64,000 bases of DNA from Pokkaliibacter sp. MBI-7 (GTDB lineage: Bacteria > Pseudomonadota > Gammaproteobacteria > Pseudomonadales > Balneatricaceae), in assembly GCF_029846635.1 (NCBI RefSeq), contig NZ_JARVTG010000001.1, forward strand, positions 3,669,501 to 3,733,500. Reading direction: 5' to 3'. Under the pieces are notes generated by a model. That model was not told the DNA's origin and ran no database searches. It saw only the letters and a program-made list of their open reading frames with translations. Positions 27,001 through 35,367 of this stretch are shown in pieces (position 1 is the stretch's first letter; the number at the start of each line of letters is the position of its first letter). The translations under genes were made by a program, and so were the position numbers.

Positions 27001-27253
27001 GAGTAAGGTGACGGAAGGTCGTCCGAATATTGTGGACATGATCAAAAATGAAGAAGTCGCGTATGTGATCAATACCACAGAAGGACGTCAGGCGATTGAA
27101 GATTCATCCCTGATTCGTCGTTCGGCACTGCGCTACAAGGTTCCTTACACTACTACGGTTGCCGGAGCGCACGCTGTTTGCATGGCACTTGGTTTTGGTG
27201 AGCTTAGTCAGGTTCGTCGTCTACAGGATTTGCATGCAGGAATTAGCGAATGA
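24032..27253 (+). CDS. carB: Carbamoyl-phosphate synthase large subunit
   Basis: A 1073-residue subunit equal in size to E. coli CarB. Two homologous ATP-grasp halves ([20 protein letters not shown] near the N-terminus; [20 protein letters not shown] in the second half), an oligomerisation part between them and a C-terminal MGS-like allosteric domain (about 935-1073) that binds UMP, IMP and ornithine in the family. It follows carA by 66 bp and overlaps greA by 4 bp. Confidence 0.98.
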   Translation: [1073 protein letters not shown]

Positions 27254-27729
27254 GTAGAATCCCAATGACAGTGAGAGGTGAACAGCAGCTGCGTGATGAG
27301 CTGCAACGCCTCAAGACCGTTGATCGTCCACGCATCATTGCTGCGATTGCAGAGGCGCGTGAGCATGGGGATCTTAAAGAGAATGCAGAATATCATGCTG
27401 CTCGTGAGCAGCAGGGGTTCTGTGAAGGGCGTATCAAAGAAATCGAAGCTAAATTGTCCAACGCGCAGATTATTGATGTCGGCAAGTTGCCCAATACTGG
27501 CAAGGTGATCTTTGGTACGACTGTTGAGCTGTTTAACATCGCCAGTGATGCTACCGTCACTTACTGTATCGTCGGTGACGATGAAGCTGATCTGAAAGTG
27601 GGTAAGATCTCGGTTAACTCCCCCATTGCTCGTGCCCTGATCGGCAAAGAGGAAGGCGAGGTTGTAGTGGTGCAAACACCAAATGGTGCGGTGGAGTATG
27701 AAGTGAGTGGCGTCGAGCATATCGTCTAA
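27250..27729 (+). CDS. greA: Transcription elongation factor GreA
   Basis: 159 residues. The N-terminal coiled coil carries the acidic tip (EHGDLKENAEYHAAREQQGF), which enters the RNA polymerase secondary channel to stimulate cleavage of backtracked RNA; a C-terminal FKBP-like domain follows. The ATG overlaps the carB stop (ATGA), so translation may be coupled. carB-greA neighbourhood is common in gammaproteobacteria. Confidence 0.96.
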   Translation: MSRIPMTVRGEQQLRDELQRLKTVDRPRIIAAIAEAREHGDLKENAEYHAAREQQGFCEGRIKEIEAKLSNAQIIDVGKLPNTGKVIFGTTVELFNIASDATVTYCIVGDDEADLKVGKISVNSPIARALIGKEEGEVVVVQTPNGAVEYEVSGVEHIV

Positions 27730-27751
27730 GCTCAACAGGTATCTCTAGCGT

Positions 27752-27788
27752 AAAAAAAGCCCGCATTGACATCAATGCGGGCTTTTTT
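27752..27788. terminator. Strong bidirectional terminator after greA
   Basis: AAAAAAGCCCGCATT... pairs with AATGCGGGCTTTTTT, about 16 bp, with T-runs on both strands. It lies between greA and the convergent yhbY. Confidence 0.92.
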
Positions 27789-27895
27789 GTCTATCGATCT
27801 AGCGTTCACACATTTGCGAATGCGTCCGTCAAAACGGTAATTTTACTGCTGTGTGTCAGGGGGATCTCTGCAGATGATAGAGTTGAGCTGCTGGC

Positions 27896-28204
27896 TTAGA
27901 GGTGACGGTGTAAGTTGGATAGTTTGGGATTGGGTTTCTGTGCCTTGCGGAAGAATAGGCCCATATTGCCGATAACATGAATGAGCTCAGCTTCACACAC
28001 CTGTGCTAGATCACCCATTACCTCACGTTTGGCTTCGCGATCAGGGATGCTGAACTTCACTTTAACCAGTTCGTGATCTTCCAGAGCACGGTCCATTTCC
28101 TGCACCACACCTTCAGACAAACCGCGGTCAGAGACGTAGACAACGGGTTTCAGCTGATGGCCAATGCCGCGCAGCCGCTTTTTTTCTTCAATCGATAAGC
28201 TCAT
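27896..28204 (-). CDS. yhbY: YhbY/CRM-domain ribosome assembly RNA-binding protein
   Basis: A 102-residue single CRS1-YhbY domain protein, associated with 50S precursors in E. coli. Seen are EKKRLRGIGHQLKPVVYV, GLSEGVVQEMDRALEDHELVK and GNMGLFFRK. The ATG at 28204 fits the family N-terminus (MSLSIEEKKRL) better than the ATG at 28252. Divergent from rlmE-ftsH, as in E. coli. Confidence 0.93.
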   Translation of the reverse strand: MSLSIEEKKRLRGIGHQLKPVVYVSDRGLSEGVVQEMDRALEDHELVKVKFSIPDREAKREVMGDLAQVCEAELIHVIGNMGLFFRKAQKPNPKLSNLHRHL

Positions 28205-28424
28205 AATGTTGGATTCTTTGTCAAACGAATTGGCATTCAGCCGAAAGCGCAATTGTACTCAAAAGCCAGGTGCTTGAGTAGCAAGGAAGTGTGCATTACA
28301 AACTTGGCGCGTTGGGTGCTGTGTTCTGAGTAGGCTGGGAACTTGTATTAGTAGGGCAATCGTTTGCTATTAAATTGACAGCTTATTGATTTAGGCAGGT
28401 TTGTCTGCGAGGAATATTGAGTCT

Positions 28425-29045
28425 GTGGCACGATCAAAAAGCAGTGGGCGTTGGCTGCAAGAACACTTTTCAGATGTATACGTGAAGCGGTCCAAGCAAG
28501 ATGGCTATCGCAGCCGGGCTAGTTACAAACTGATGGAAATAAATGAAAAGGATCGACTGTTTCGGCAGGGTATGCGTGTGATAGATTTGGGCGCAGCTCC
28601 GGGAGGATGGTCGCAAGTTGCCGTGGAGCTGGTGGGAGATCACGGTAAGGTAATTGCCTCTGATATCCTAACCATGGACCCCATTGCCGGGGTGAGCTTT
28701 ATTCAGGGCGACTTCACCTCTGAAGAAGTATATAAGGCAATTGTGGCCGAAATGCAGGGCGATTGTGCGGATCTTGTAATCTCGGACATGGCCCCCAATA
28801 TGAGTGGTAATCAAAACATTGATCAACCTGCTGCAATGTATTTGGTCGAGCTGGCGTTGGATTTGGCTCGAACAGTGCTTAAGCCCGGCGGTAACTTTGT
28901 CGCTAAGGTGTTTCAAGGAGAAGGGTTTCCTGAATATATGCAAGAGCTCAAGGGTTCCTTTGAGCGTGTGTTAACACGGAAGCCAGATGCTTCCCGGTCT
29001 CGCTCCCGCGAGGTGTATCTGGTAGGTCTGGGATTTCGCTCCTGA
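28425..29045 (+). CDS. rlmE: 23S rRNA (uridine-2552 2'-O)-methyltransferase
   Basis: A 206-residue SAM-dependent enzyme (RrmJ/FtsJ) modifying U2552 in the A loop. SAM motif LGAAPGGWSQVA and the K-D-K-E tetrad region (SYKL, DMAPN, KVFQGEGF) are visible. GTG at 28425 gives the family N-terminus (ARSKSSGRWLQEHFSD); a TTG at 28401 would add eight residues. GAGGA lies 11 bp before the GTG. Upstream of ftsH as in E. coli. Confidence 0.95.
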   Translation: MARSKSSGRWLQEHFSDVYVKRSKQDGYRSRASYKLMEINEKDRLFRQGMRVIDLGAAPGGWSQVAVELVGDHGKVIASDILTMDPIAGVSFIQGDFTSEEVYKAIVAEMQGDCADLVISDMAPNMSGNQNIDQPAAMYLVELALDLARTVLKPGGNFVAKVFQGEGFPEYMQELKGSFERVLTRKPDASRSRSREVYLVGLGFRS

Positions 29046-29090
29046 GTATGTCATTCAGGAAAAGCAGATTGGGTTGAAGAGGACAAGCTC

Positions 29091-31037
29091 TTGAACGACA
29101 TGGCAAAAAATTTAGTTCTGTGGCTGATAATTGCTGCAGTCCTTCTTACGGTATTTAACAACTTCAGTGTTGAGTCTGAAGGGCAGCGTGTTAGCTACTC
29201 CGACTTCGTCTCTGAAGTGCAGGCTGGTCGAGTGACTCGTGTGGTCATTGACAGCTACACCATCCAGGGGACTCGTGTCGATGGAGACCGTTTTGAAACT
29301 GTTCGTCCGGCTGTTCGCGATGAAAAGCTGATTGATGATCTGCTGCAGCACAATGTGACTATTGAGGGCAAAATGCCCGAGCAGCAGAGCATCTGGACGC
29401 AGCTGCTGGTAGCAAGCTTTCCTATTCTGGTCATCATTGCTGTATTTATGTTCTTTATGCGCCAGATGCAGGGCGGTGGGGGTAAGGGTGGTCCGATGGC
29501 TTTCGGTAAAAGCCGTGCCAGGCTGCTCAGCGAAGACCAGATCAAAACGACTTTTGCTGATGTTGCCGGGGTTGAGGAGGCAAAAGAAGAAGTCAAAGAG
29601 CTAGTCGATTTTCTGCGTGATCCAGGCAAGTTTCAACGTCTGGGCGGCAAGATTCCTCGCGGTGTGCTAATGGCTGGCCCCCCTGGTACAGGTAAGACGC
29701 TTTTAGCGCGTGCCATCGCCGGCGAAGCGAAAGTACCTTTCTTCAGCATTTCGGGTTCTGACTTTGTAGAAATGTTCGTTGGTGTAGGTGCATCTCGTGT
29801 ACGTGACATGTTCGAGCAGGCCAAGAAGCAGGCTCCATGTATTATCTTTATCGATGAAATTGATGCTGTAGGGCGCCACCGCGGCTCAGGTATGGGTGGC
29901 GGCCATGATGAGCGTGAACAGACTCTTAACCAGTTGTTGGTAGAAATGGATGGCTTTGAGGGAAATGAGGGCATCATTGTAATAGCGGCTACCAACCGTG
30001 TAGATGTGCTGGATTCTGCTTTGTTGCGTCCCGGTCGTTTTGATCGTCAGGTTCATGTAGGGTTGCCTGATATCCGTGGGCGTGAAGCGATCATGAAAGT
30101 TCATCTGCGTAAAGTCCCTATCGCTGAGGATGTGCGCCCGGACCTGATTGCTCGTGGAACTCCTGGTTTCTCCGGTGCAGATTTAGCCAATCTGGTTAAC
30201 GAAGCGGCCCTGTTTGCAGCTCGAGAGAACAAGCGCCTGGTCAACATGAATCTTCTGGAAAAAGCCAAAGATAAAATCATGATGGGAGCTGAGCGCCGCT
30301 CTATGGTCATGAGTTACAAAGAGCGCTTAAATACGGCTTATCATGAAGCTGGTCATGCCATCATCGGGCGTGTGGTTCCTGATCACGATCCTGTTTATAA
30401 AGTGACAATCATTCCTCGTGGTCGTGCACTAGGTGTGACTATGTTCCTGCCTGAAGAGGATCGATACAGTCACAGCAGGCAAGCTATTATGAGTCAGATT
30501 TGTAGCCTTTATGGTGGTCGTCTGGCTGAGGAGATGACGCTGGGTAAAGAAGGTGTGACTACTGGTGCGTCAAATGATATTCAGCGTGCAACCAAGCTTG
30601 CACACAGCATGGTGACTCGTTGGGGGTTGTCAGAGAAGCTTGGCCCTCTGTTGTATGCTGAAGAGGATTCTGATCCCTTTGGTCGTGGCGCAGGTGGCGG
30701 CGCTAATGCTCACTCTGCTGAAACTGCCAAGCTGATTGATCAGGAAGTGCGTGGGATTATTGATAGTTGCTACGAGCGCTCCAAGCAGATTCTGGTTGAG
30801 AATCGTGACATTCTTGAAGCCATGGCTGAGGCGTTGATGAAGTATGAGACTATCGATGCATCTCAAATTGATGAATTAATGGCGCGTAAGCCGGTTACTC
30901 CGCCTGAAGGCTGGACTGATCATCCGAAAGATCCGCCGACTACCGGGGCGTCTTCAGGAGAGGAACGTAAAGAGGTTCCTGCTCATGGTGAGCATCCGGG
31001 TGGTAACCATCCCGATGCAGGGCAGCCATCGCATTGA
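29091..31037 (+). CDS. ftsH: ATP-dependent zinc metalloprotease FtsH
   Basis: A 648-residue inner-membrane AAA protease that degrades LpxC, SecY and other targets. Two membrane helices (about 8-28 and 105-126) flank a periplasmic domain. The AAA module shows Walker A GPPGTGKT, Walker B IIFIDEID and the SRH region; the protease site is HEAGH. TTG at 29091 is chosen since GAGGA is 7 bp upstream; the ATG at 29100 (MAKNLVLW) is the alternative. The C-terminal tail is Gly/His/Pro-rich. Confidence 0.97.
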   Translation: MNDMAKNLVLWLIIAAVLLTVFNNFSVESEGQRVSYSDFVSEVQAGRVTRVVIDSYTIQGTRVDGDRFETVRPAVRDEKLIDDLLQHNVTIEGKMPEQQSIWTQLLVASFPILVIIAVFMFFMRQMQGGGGKGGPMAFGKSRARLLSEDQIKTTFADVAGVEEAKEEVKELVDFLRDPGKFQRLGGKIPRGVLMAGPPGTGKTLLARAIAGEAKVPFFSISGSDFVEMFVGVGASRVRDMFEQAKKQAPCIIFIDEIDAVGRHRGSGMGGGHDEREQTLNQLLVEMDGFEGNEGIIVIAATNRVDVLDSALLRPGRFDRQVHVGLPDIRGREAIMKVHLRKVPIAEDVRPDLIARGTPGFSGADLANLVNEAALFAARENKRLVNMNLLEKAKDKIMMGAERRSMVMSYKERLNTAYHEAGHAIIGRVVPDHDPVYKVTIIPRGRALGVTMFLPEEDRYSHSRQAIMSQICSLYGGRLAEEMTLGKEGVTTGASNDIQRATKLAHSMVTRWGLSEKLGPLLYAEEDSDPFGRGAGGGANAHSAETAKLIDQEVRGIIDSCYERSKQILVENRDILEAMAEALMKYETIDASQIDELMARKPVTPPEGWTDHPKDPPTTGASSGEERKEVPAHGEHPGGNHPDAGQPSH

Positions 31038-31058
31038 TTTTGATATGATGTTTTAGCG

Positions 31059-31091
31059 CAAAAGGTCGACTCTGTTCGGCCTTTTGTTTTT
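31059..31091 (+). terminator. Terminator after ftsH
   Basis: CAAAAGGTCG (31059-31068) pairs with CGGCCTTTTG (31077-31086), one G-T pair, then TTTTT. 21 bp after the stop. Confidence 0.85.
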
Positions 31092-31155
31092 ATTGGGTTT
31101 GTGTGGCGTGAGTTGTTTTTAGAGAGGGAATCTGCCTTCTTGGTAGGAGTGTTTT

Positions 31156-31980
31156 ATGCAATTCGGAAATCGCTGTCTTGATCCTGCTCTTCCACAGGTA
31201 ATGGGTATTCTGAATGTTACCCCTGACTCGTTCTCGGATGGCGGGCGAGCTTACAAGTCTGTCGAGCATGCACTGCGTATTGCAGAACAAATGGTGAAAG
31301 ATGGAGCGTCAATCATTGATATTGGTGGTGAGTCCACTCGCCCAGGTGCTGTAATCGTCAGCCAGCAGGAGGAGCTTGATCGTGTTGTGCCAGTGGTGGA
31401 GGCGATCGCTGCACGCCTGGATGTGGTTATTTCGGTAGATACAAGTGAGCCTAAGGTAATAACTGAGTCGGTGAAAGCAGGGGCAGGCCTTATAAATGAT
31501 ATTCGGGCTTTAACGCGCCCGGGTGCAATGGATGCAGCTGTGCAAGGTAATGCGGCTATTTGTCTGATGCATATGCAGGGCGACCCGCAGAATATGCAGC
31601 ATGATCCCAGCTACGCCAACGTTACCCTAGAAGTGCTGACTTTTTTGCAGGAACGGGTGAGTCGGTGTATTACTGCGGGTATAGATCGATCCAGACTAAT
31701 ACTTGATCCGGGTTTTGGCTTTGGTAAAGGGCTTGAGCATAATGTCGAGCTTTTCCGGCACATTGATACGCTCAGGGTATTGGATATGCCGCTATTGATT
31801 GGTGTGTCTCGTAAGTCGATGATAGGGCAGATTCTGAATAGACCGGTCGACCAGCGTTTGGCAGGTAGTTTGGGGTTGGCCGTGATGGCACTGACTAAGG
31901 GCGCGTGGATATTCAGGGTGCATGATGTTGCAGAGACCGTTGATGCGCTGAAGATGGCGCACCAGGTGCTGAAGGTGTAG
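31156..31980 (+). CDS. folP: Dihydropteroate synthase
   Basis: A 274-residue TIM-barrel enzyme of folate synthesis, joining p-aminobenzoate to the pterin diphosphate; the target of sulfonamides. Signatures: GILNVTPDSFSDGG, IDIGGESTRPGA, DPGFGFGK and GVSRKSMIG. Preceded by GGAG. Ten bp before glmM, the conserved ftsH-folP-glmM order. Confidence 0.96.
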   Translation: MQFGNRCLDPALPQVMGILNVTPDSFSDGGRAYKSVEHALRIAEQMVKDGASIIDIGGESTRPGAVIVSQQEELDRVVPVVEAIAARLDVVISVDTSEPKVITESVKAGAGLINDIRALTRPGAMDAAVQGNAAICLMHMQGDPQNMQHDPSYANVTLEVLTFLQERVSRCITAGIDRSRLILDPGFGFGKGLEHNVELFRHIDTLRVLDMPLLIGVSRKSMIGQILNRPVDQRLAGSLGLAVMALTKGAWIFRVHDVAETVDALKMAHQVLKV

Positions 31981-31990
31981 AAGGAATACG

Positions 31991-33346
31991 ATGTCTAAAC
32001 GCTATTTTGGTACTGATGGTATAAGGGGAAAGGTCGGTGTTGCGCCGATTACGCCTGACTTCGTAATGAAGCTTGGATGGGCGGCAGGACGCGTATTTTC
32101 CAAGGAAGGTCGAAGCCGTATTGTCATTGGCAAAGATACCCGGCTATCTGGGTATATGTTCGAGTCTGCGCTGGAGGCGGGGTTGTCGGCTGCGGGTGTG
32201 GATGTGCTGTTAATTGGCCCAATGCCAACACCTGCTATTGCCTACCTGGCTCGTACATTCAAGTGTGTTGCGGGCATTGTCATAAGTGCATCGCACAATC
32301 CTTTTGAAGATAACGGAATCAAGTTTTTTTCAGCGGATGGTGAAAAGTTGCCTGATGCTGTCGAGGCTGCAATTGAAGAGATGCTGGATGAGCCCATGGT
32401 AATGGTGAGTTCGGCCGCTCTGGGAAAGGCCAAGCGCATTGATGATGCTGCAGGGCGTTATATTGAGTTCTGTAAAAGCACATTGGGTAATCACATCAGC
32501 TTAAATGGCATGAAGATTGTCCTGGACTGTGCTCATGGGGCTACTTATCACGTCGCTCCGAGTGTATTTCAGGAGTTAGGTGCTGAAATTGTCACGACTG
32601 GTTGTACCCCTAACGGGACTAACATTAATGCCGGCGTGGGGTCCACTGATCCGGCTCAGCTAAGCGAACGAGTTCTGTTGGAGAGTGCTGATCTTGGCAT
32701 TGCGTTCGATGGTGATGGTGATCGGGTAGTAATGGTTGATCATCAAGGACGCTTGGTCGATGGTGATGAGCTTCTGTATCTGATCGCTCGTGATTTGCAG
32801 CAACGTGGCTCGTTGCATGGTGGAGTGGTGGGTACTTTGATGTCCAATCTTGGCCTGCAAAGAGCCCTTGAACGTCTCGAGATTCCTTTTGTCCGGGCGC
32901 AGGTTGGTGATCGTTATGTAATGGAGCAGCTGACGGCGCGTGAGTGGTGGTTGGGAGGTGAGGCTTCGGGCCACATCGTCTGCCGCTATCTCCACAGTAC
33001 AGGGGACGGGATTATAGCCGCTCTTCAGGTGTTGGCGGCCTTACTTAGAGGTAGTCAGTCACTTGCCGAGGCTTGTGCCGAGGTTGATAGAGTGCCTCAG
33101 GAAACGATCAATATTCGTGTGGCTGTTCGAAAGGATCCTCACGATCTTCCGGAGGTGGCAGAGTTATTGGCGGAAGCTGAAAAGCGACTGGCTGGAGTGG
33201 GCAGGGTATTGTTGCGTGCGTCAGGTACTGAGCCAAAGATTCGTGTCACGCTGGAACATTCTGATCCTCAGACGGTGGCGGACATTGGGGGTTGGTTGGC
33301 AACTGAGGTGGAAAAACTCTACAACAATATTGCTAAAGGCTTGTAA
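31991..33346 (+). CDS. glmM: Phosphoglucosamine mutase
   Basis: A 451-residue enzyme converting glucosamine-6-P to glucosamine-1-P for UDP-GlcNAc, needed for peptidoglycan and LPS. The phosphoserine site is ISASHNPFEDNGIK, the metal site DGDGDR and the phosphate-binding loop RASGTEPKIRV. AGAAGGA upstream; operon with folP. Confidence 0.97.
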   Translation: MSKRYFGTDGIRGKVGVAPITPDFVMKLGWAAGRVFSKEGRSRIVIGKDTRLSGYMFESALEAGLSAAGVDVLLIGPMPTPAIAYLARTFKCVAGIVISASHNPFEDNGIKFFSADGEKLPDAVEAAIEEMLDEPMVMVSSAALGKAKRIDDAAGRYIEFCKSTLGNHISLNGMKIVLDCAHGATYHVAPSVFQELGAEIVTTGCTPNGTNINAGVGSTDPAQLSERVLLESADLGIAFDGDGDRVVMVDHQGRLVDGDELLYLIARDLQQRGSLHGGVVGTLMSNLGLQRALERLEIPFVRAQVGDRYVMEQLTAREWWLGGEASGHIVCRYLHSTGDGIIAALQVLAALLRGSQSLAEACAEVDRVPQETINIRVAVRKDPHDLPEVAELLAEAEKRLAGVGRVLLRASGTEPKIRVTLEHSDPQTVADIGGWLATEVEKLYNNIAKGL

Positions 33347-33400
33347 GTTACTGATAACTTGAGTAGTATTGGCGCCGCTTCAGCCGTGAGGAGGTTGCCA

Positions 33401-34144
33401 ATGCGACGCAAGATAGTGGCAGGCAATTGGAAGATGAACGGTGACTCTGAGTTTGTGAGAGCATACTGTTTAGAGATATCTAGTTATCTTCTTGTTGATG
33501 ATATCGATGTTGTTTTATTTCCTCCATTTCCATACTTGGGGAGCATCGTGTTAAGCGATGTGGCTTTGGGTGGTCAGGACTGTTCAGTAAATGCATCAGG
33601 TGCTTTTACTGGTGATGTTTCTGCGGAAATGTTGCGAGACGTCGGTGCGCGATATGTGTTGTTAGGGCATTCCGAGCGTCGGGTAATGCATGGGGAGGGT
33701 GATGAGCTTGTTGCTCAGAAGTGTCTCTCAGCATTGAAAGCTGATCTTGTTCCGGTGCTTTGCGTAGGTGAATCTATGCAGGAGCGTGAGGCTGGTGCTG
33801 CATTTGATGTCGTTTCTAAACAAATGAATGCGGTTTTATCTGTCTTGAGTGAAAGTCAGCTGAAAAAGCTTGTGATTGCTTATGAGCCTGTCTGGGCAAT
33901 CGGTACTGGTTTAACTGCAACACCAGATCAGGCTCAAGAAATGCATCGGTTTGTTCGTGCCAGCATTGCGAATGTTGATGCGGAAAGTGCTGAAGTTGTT
34001 TCGATTTTATACGGTGGAAGTGTGAAATCAGACAATGCTTGTGAGTTGTTTGCGAAGAACGATATAGATGGCGCTCTCGTTGGTGGTGCGTCACTCAAGG
34101 TTGAAGAATTCATAGCGATCTGTCGTGCGCGGCAGCAGGTGTAA
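33401..34144 (+). CDS. tpiA: Triosephosphate isomerase
   Basis: A 247-residue glycolytic enzyme. Active-site Lys in AGNWKMNGD, His in LLGHSERR, Glu in VIAYEPVWAIGTG, phosphate loop ILYGGSVKSDNA. ATG at 33401 is set by GAGGAGG 6 bp upstream. Codon use is more A/T rich than in glmM (for example many GTT and GAT), but the gene sits in the normal glmM-tpiA-secG order, so transfer is not implied. secG starts directly after the stop. Confidence 0.97.
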   Translation: MRRKIVAGNWKMNGDSEFVRAYCLEISSYLLVDDIDVVLFPPFPYLGSIVLSDVALGGQDCSVNASGAFTGDVSAEMLRDVGARYVLLGHSERRVMHGEGDELVAQKCLSALKADLVPVLCVGESMQEREAGAAFDVVSKQMNAVLSVLSESQLKKLVIAYEPVWAIGTGLTATPDQAQEMHRFVRASIANVDAESAEVVSILYGGSVKSDNACELFAKNDIDGALVGGASLKVEEFIAICRARQQV

Positions 34145-34516
34145 GTGCTGATGGAAACGCTCGTAATTTTTGTTCATGTTGCTCTGGCTATTTCTCTGAT
34201 TGCTCTGGTTCTTTTGCAACAAGGTAAGGGGGCAGATGCTGGGGCGGCGTTTGGGTCAGGTGCTTCTCAGACTGTTTTTGGTAGCCAGGGTTCAGGTTCT
34301 TTCTTGGTTCGATTGTCTGCAGGTATTGCGGCCTTCTTCTTTGTGACAAGTTTTGCTCTTGCTTATTTTGCAAAAGAGAAAGTGTCTACAGTTGGTCAAA
34401 TGGGTGTGCCTTCTGCTGATGTTGTACAGCAGATTGAGCAGTCCAAGGCTGTAGATAAGGTTAGTAAGGATAGTGATTTGCCTGATTTGGGCAATTCGAA
34501 TAAGTCCTCTAACTAA
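34145..34516 (+). CDS. secG: SecG subunit of the preprotein translocase
   Basis: A 123-residue inner-membrane protein with two helices (about 4-26 and 55-77) joined by the conserved LLQQGKGADAGAAFGSGASQ loop. It aids SecYE/SecA-driven export. GTG directly after the tpiA TAA is taken as the start because AGG is 5 bp upstream; ATG at 34151 is equally possible. The C-terminus is Ser/Asp/Lys-rich and hydrophilic. Followed by two tRNA genes. Confidence 0.93.
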   Translation: MLMETLVIFVHVALAISLIALVLLQQGKGADAGAAFGSGASQTVFGSQGSGSFLVRLSAGIAAFFFVTSFALAYFAKEKVSTVGQMGVPSADVVQQIEQSKAVDKVSKDSDLPDLGNSNKSSN

Positions 34517-34522
34517 TAAATT

Positions 34523-34608
34523 GCCGAAGTGGTGGAATTGGTAGACACGCTATCTTGAGGGGGTAGTGACCTACGGTCGTGCGGGTTCGAGTCCCGCCTT
34601 CGGCACCA
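34523..34608 (+). tRNA. tRNA-Leu (GAG)
   Basis: 86 nt including an encoded CCA. Acceptor GCCGAAG pairs with CTTCGGC; anticodon stem CTATC/GGTAG with loop TTGAGGG gives GAG (34557-34559); the long variable arm and TTCGAGT T-loop are typical of a class II tRNA. Sits between secG and the initiator tRNA, as in E. coli and Pseudomonas. Confidence 0.96.
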
Positions 34609-34674
34609 ATTTTAAAAGACGTGTTTGCTCTTGAGTAGAGTATTTTTAGCATGTAAAATACGTTCTCGTTTTGA

Positions 34675-34751
<77 letters not shown>

Positions 34752-34765
34752 AGCATTTTCTCCTT

Positions 34766-34790
34766 AAACCCCTCTCTGAAGGGGTTTTTT
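34766..34790 (+). terminator. Terminator after the initiator tRNA
   Basis: AAACCCC (34766-34772) pairs with GGGGTTT (34781-34787), followed by more Ts. 15 bp past the tRNA. Confidence 0.85.
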
Positions 34791-34825
34791 GTTAGCTAAG
34801 GAGATAATCCCGTCAAGGGAGGAGG

Positions 34826-34850
34826 AAATGGGTCATGGACCCATTTTTTA
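34826..34850 (+). terminator. Second terminator in the rimP leader (candidate attenuator)
   Basis: AAATGGGTC (34826-34834), loop ATG, GACCCATTT (34838-34846), then TTTT. It is 25 bp before the GTG of rimP. A terminator in this place is a known feature of the metY-rimP-nusA leader, where antitermination lets the operon be read. Confidence 0.8.
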
Positions 34851-34874
34851 TTTGTGCGCTAGAGAGGTTGCCCG

Positions 34875-35330
34875 GTGACAAGCAAAGAAGCTGCACTGCA
34901 TAAGATGCTAACACCTATTGTGACTGGCCTGGGTTTTACCCTCTGGGGGATAGAGTTTCTGGCTCAAGGTCGTCGTAGTGTGTTGCGCATTTATATCGAT
35001 CATGAGTCTGGCATTGGTGTTGATGACTGTGCAAAAGTCAGCCATCAAGCGAGTGCTTTGTTGGATGTGGAAGACCCCATTTCCGGTGAGTATGTTCTGG
35101 AGGTTTCTTCTCCAGGCATGGATCGTCCGCTGTATACCCCTGAGCAATTTCAGGCCTATGTCGGTGCGATCGTGAAATTACGCTTGCGTATGCCTTTTGA
35201 CGGGCGCCGTAAGTTTGTTGGGCGCCTCAATGCAATCGAGAATGATGAAGTTGTATTGCAGGTAGATGATGCCGAGTATCTTTTGCCTTTCGAGTTGATC
35301 GACAAGGCTAATGTTGTACCGGAATTTTGA
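34875..35330 (+). CDS. rimP: Ribosome maturation factor RimP
   Basis: A 151-residue protein for 30S maturation. Seen are LGFTLWGIEFL, RIYIDHESGIGVDDCAKVS and EVSSPGMDRPLYTPEQF. GTG start with AGAGAGG upstream. First protein gene of rimP-nusA-infB-rbfA-truB-rpsO-pnp. Confidence 0.95.
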   Translation: MTSKEAALHKMLTPIVTGLGFTLWGIEFLAQGRRSVLRIYIDHESGIGVDDCAKVSHQASALLDVEDPISGEYVLEVSSPGMDRPLYTPEQFQAYVGAIVKLRLRMPFDGRRKFVGRLNAIENDEVVLQVDDAEYLLPFELIDKANVVPEF

Positions 35331-35367
35331 GGATTGTCAGCGACGAGCTGTAAGGCGAGGCATAGGC

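Noticed and set aside
33401..34516. tpiA-secG as horizontally acquired because of A/T-richer codons
   Set aside because: Gene order glmM-tpiA-secG-tRNA-Leu is the ancestral one and the proteins are normal, so local composition drift is enough.
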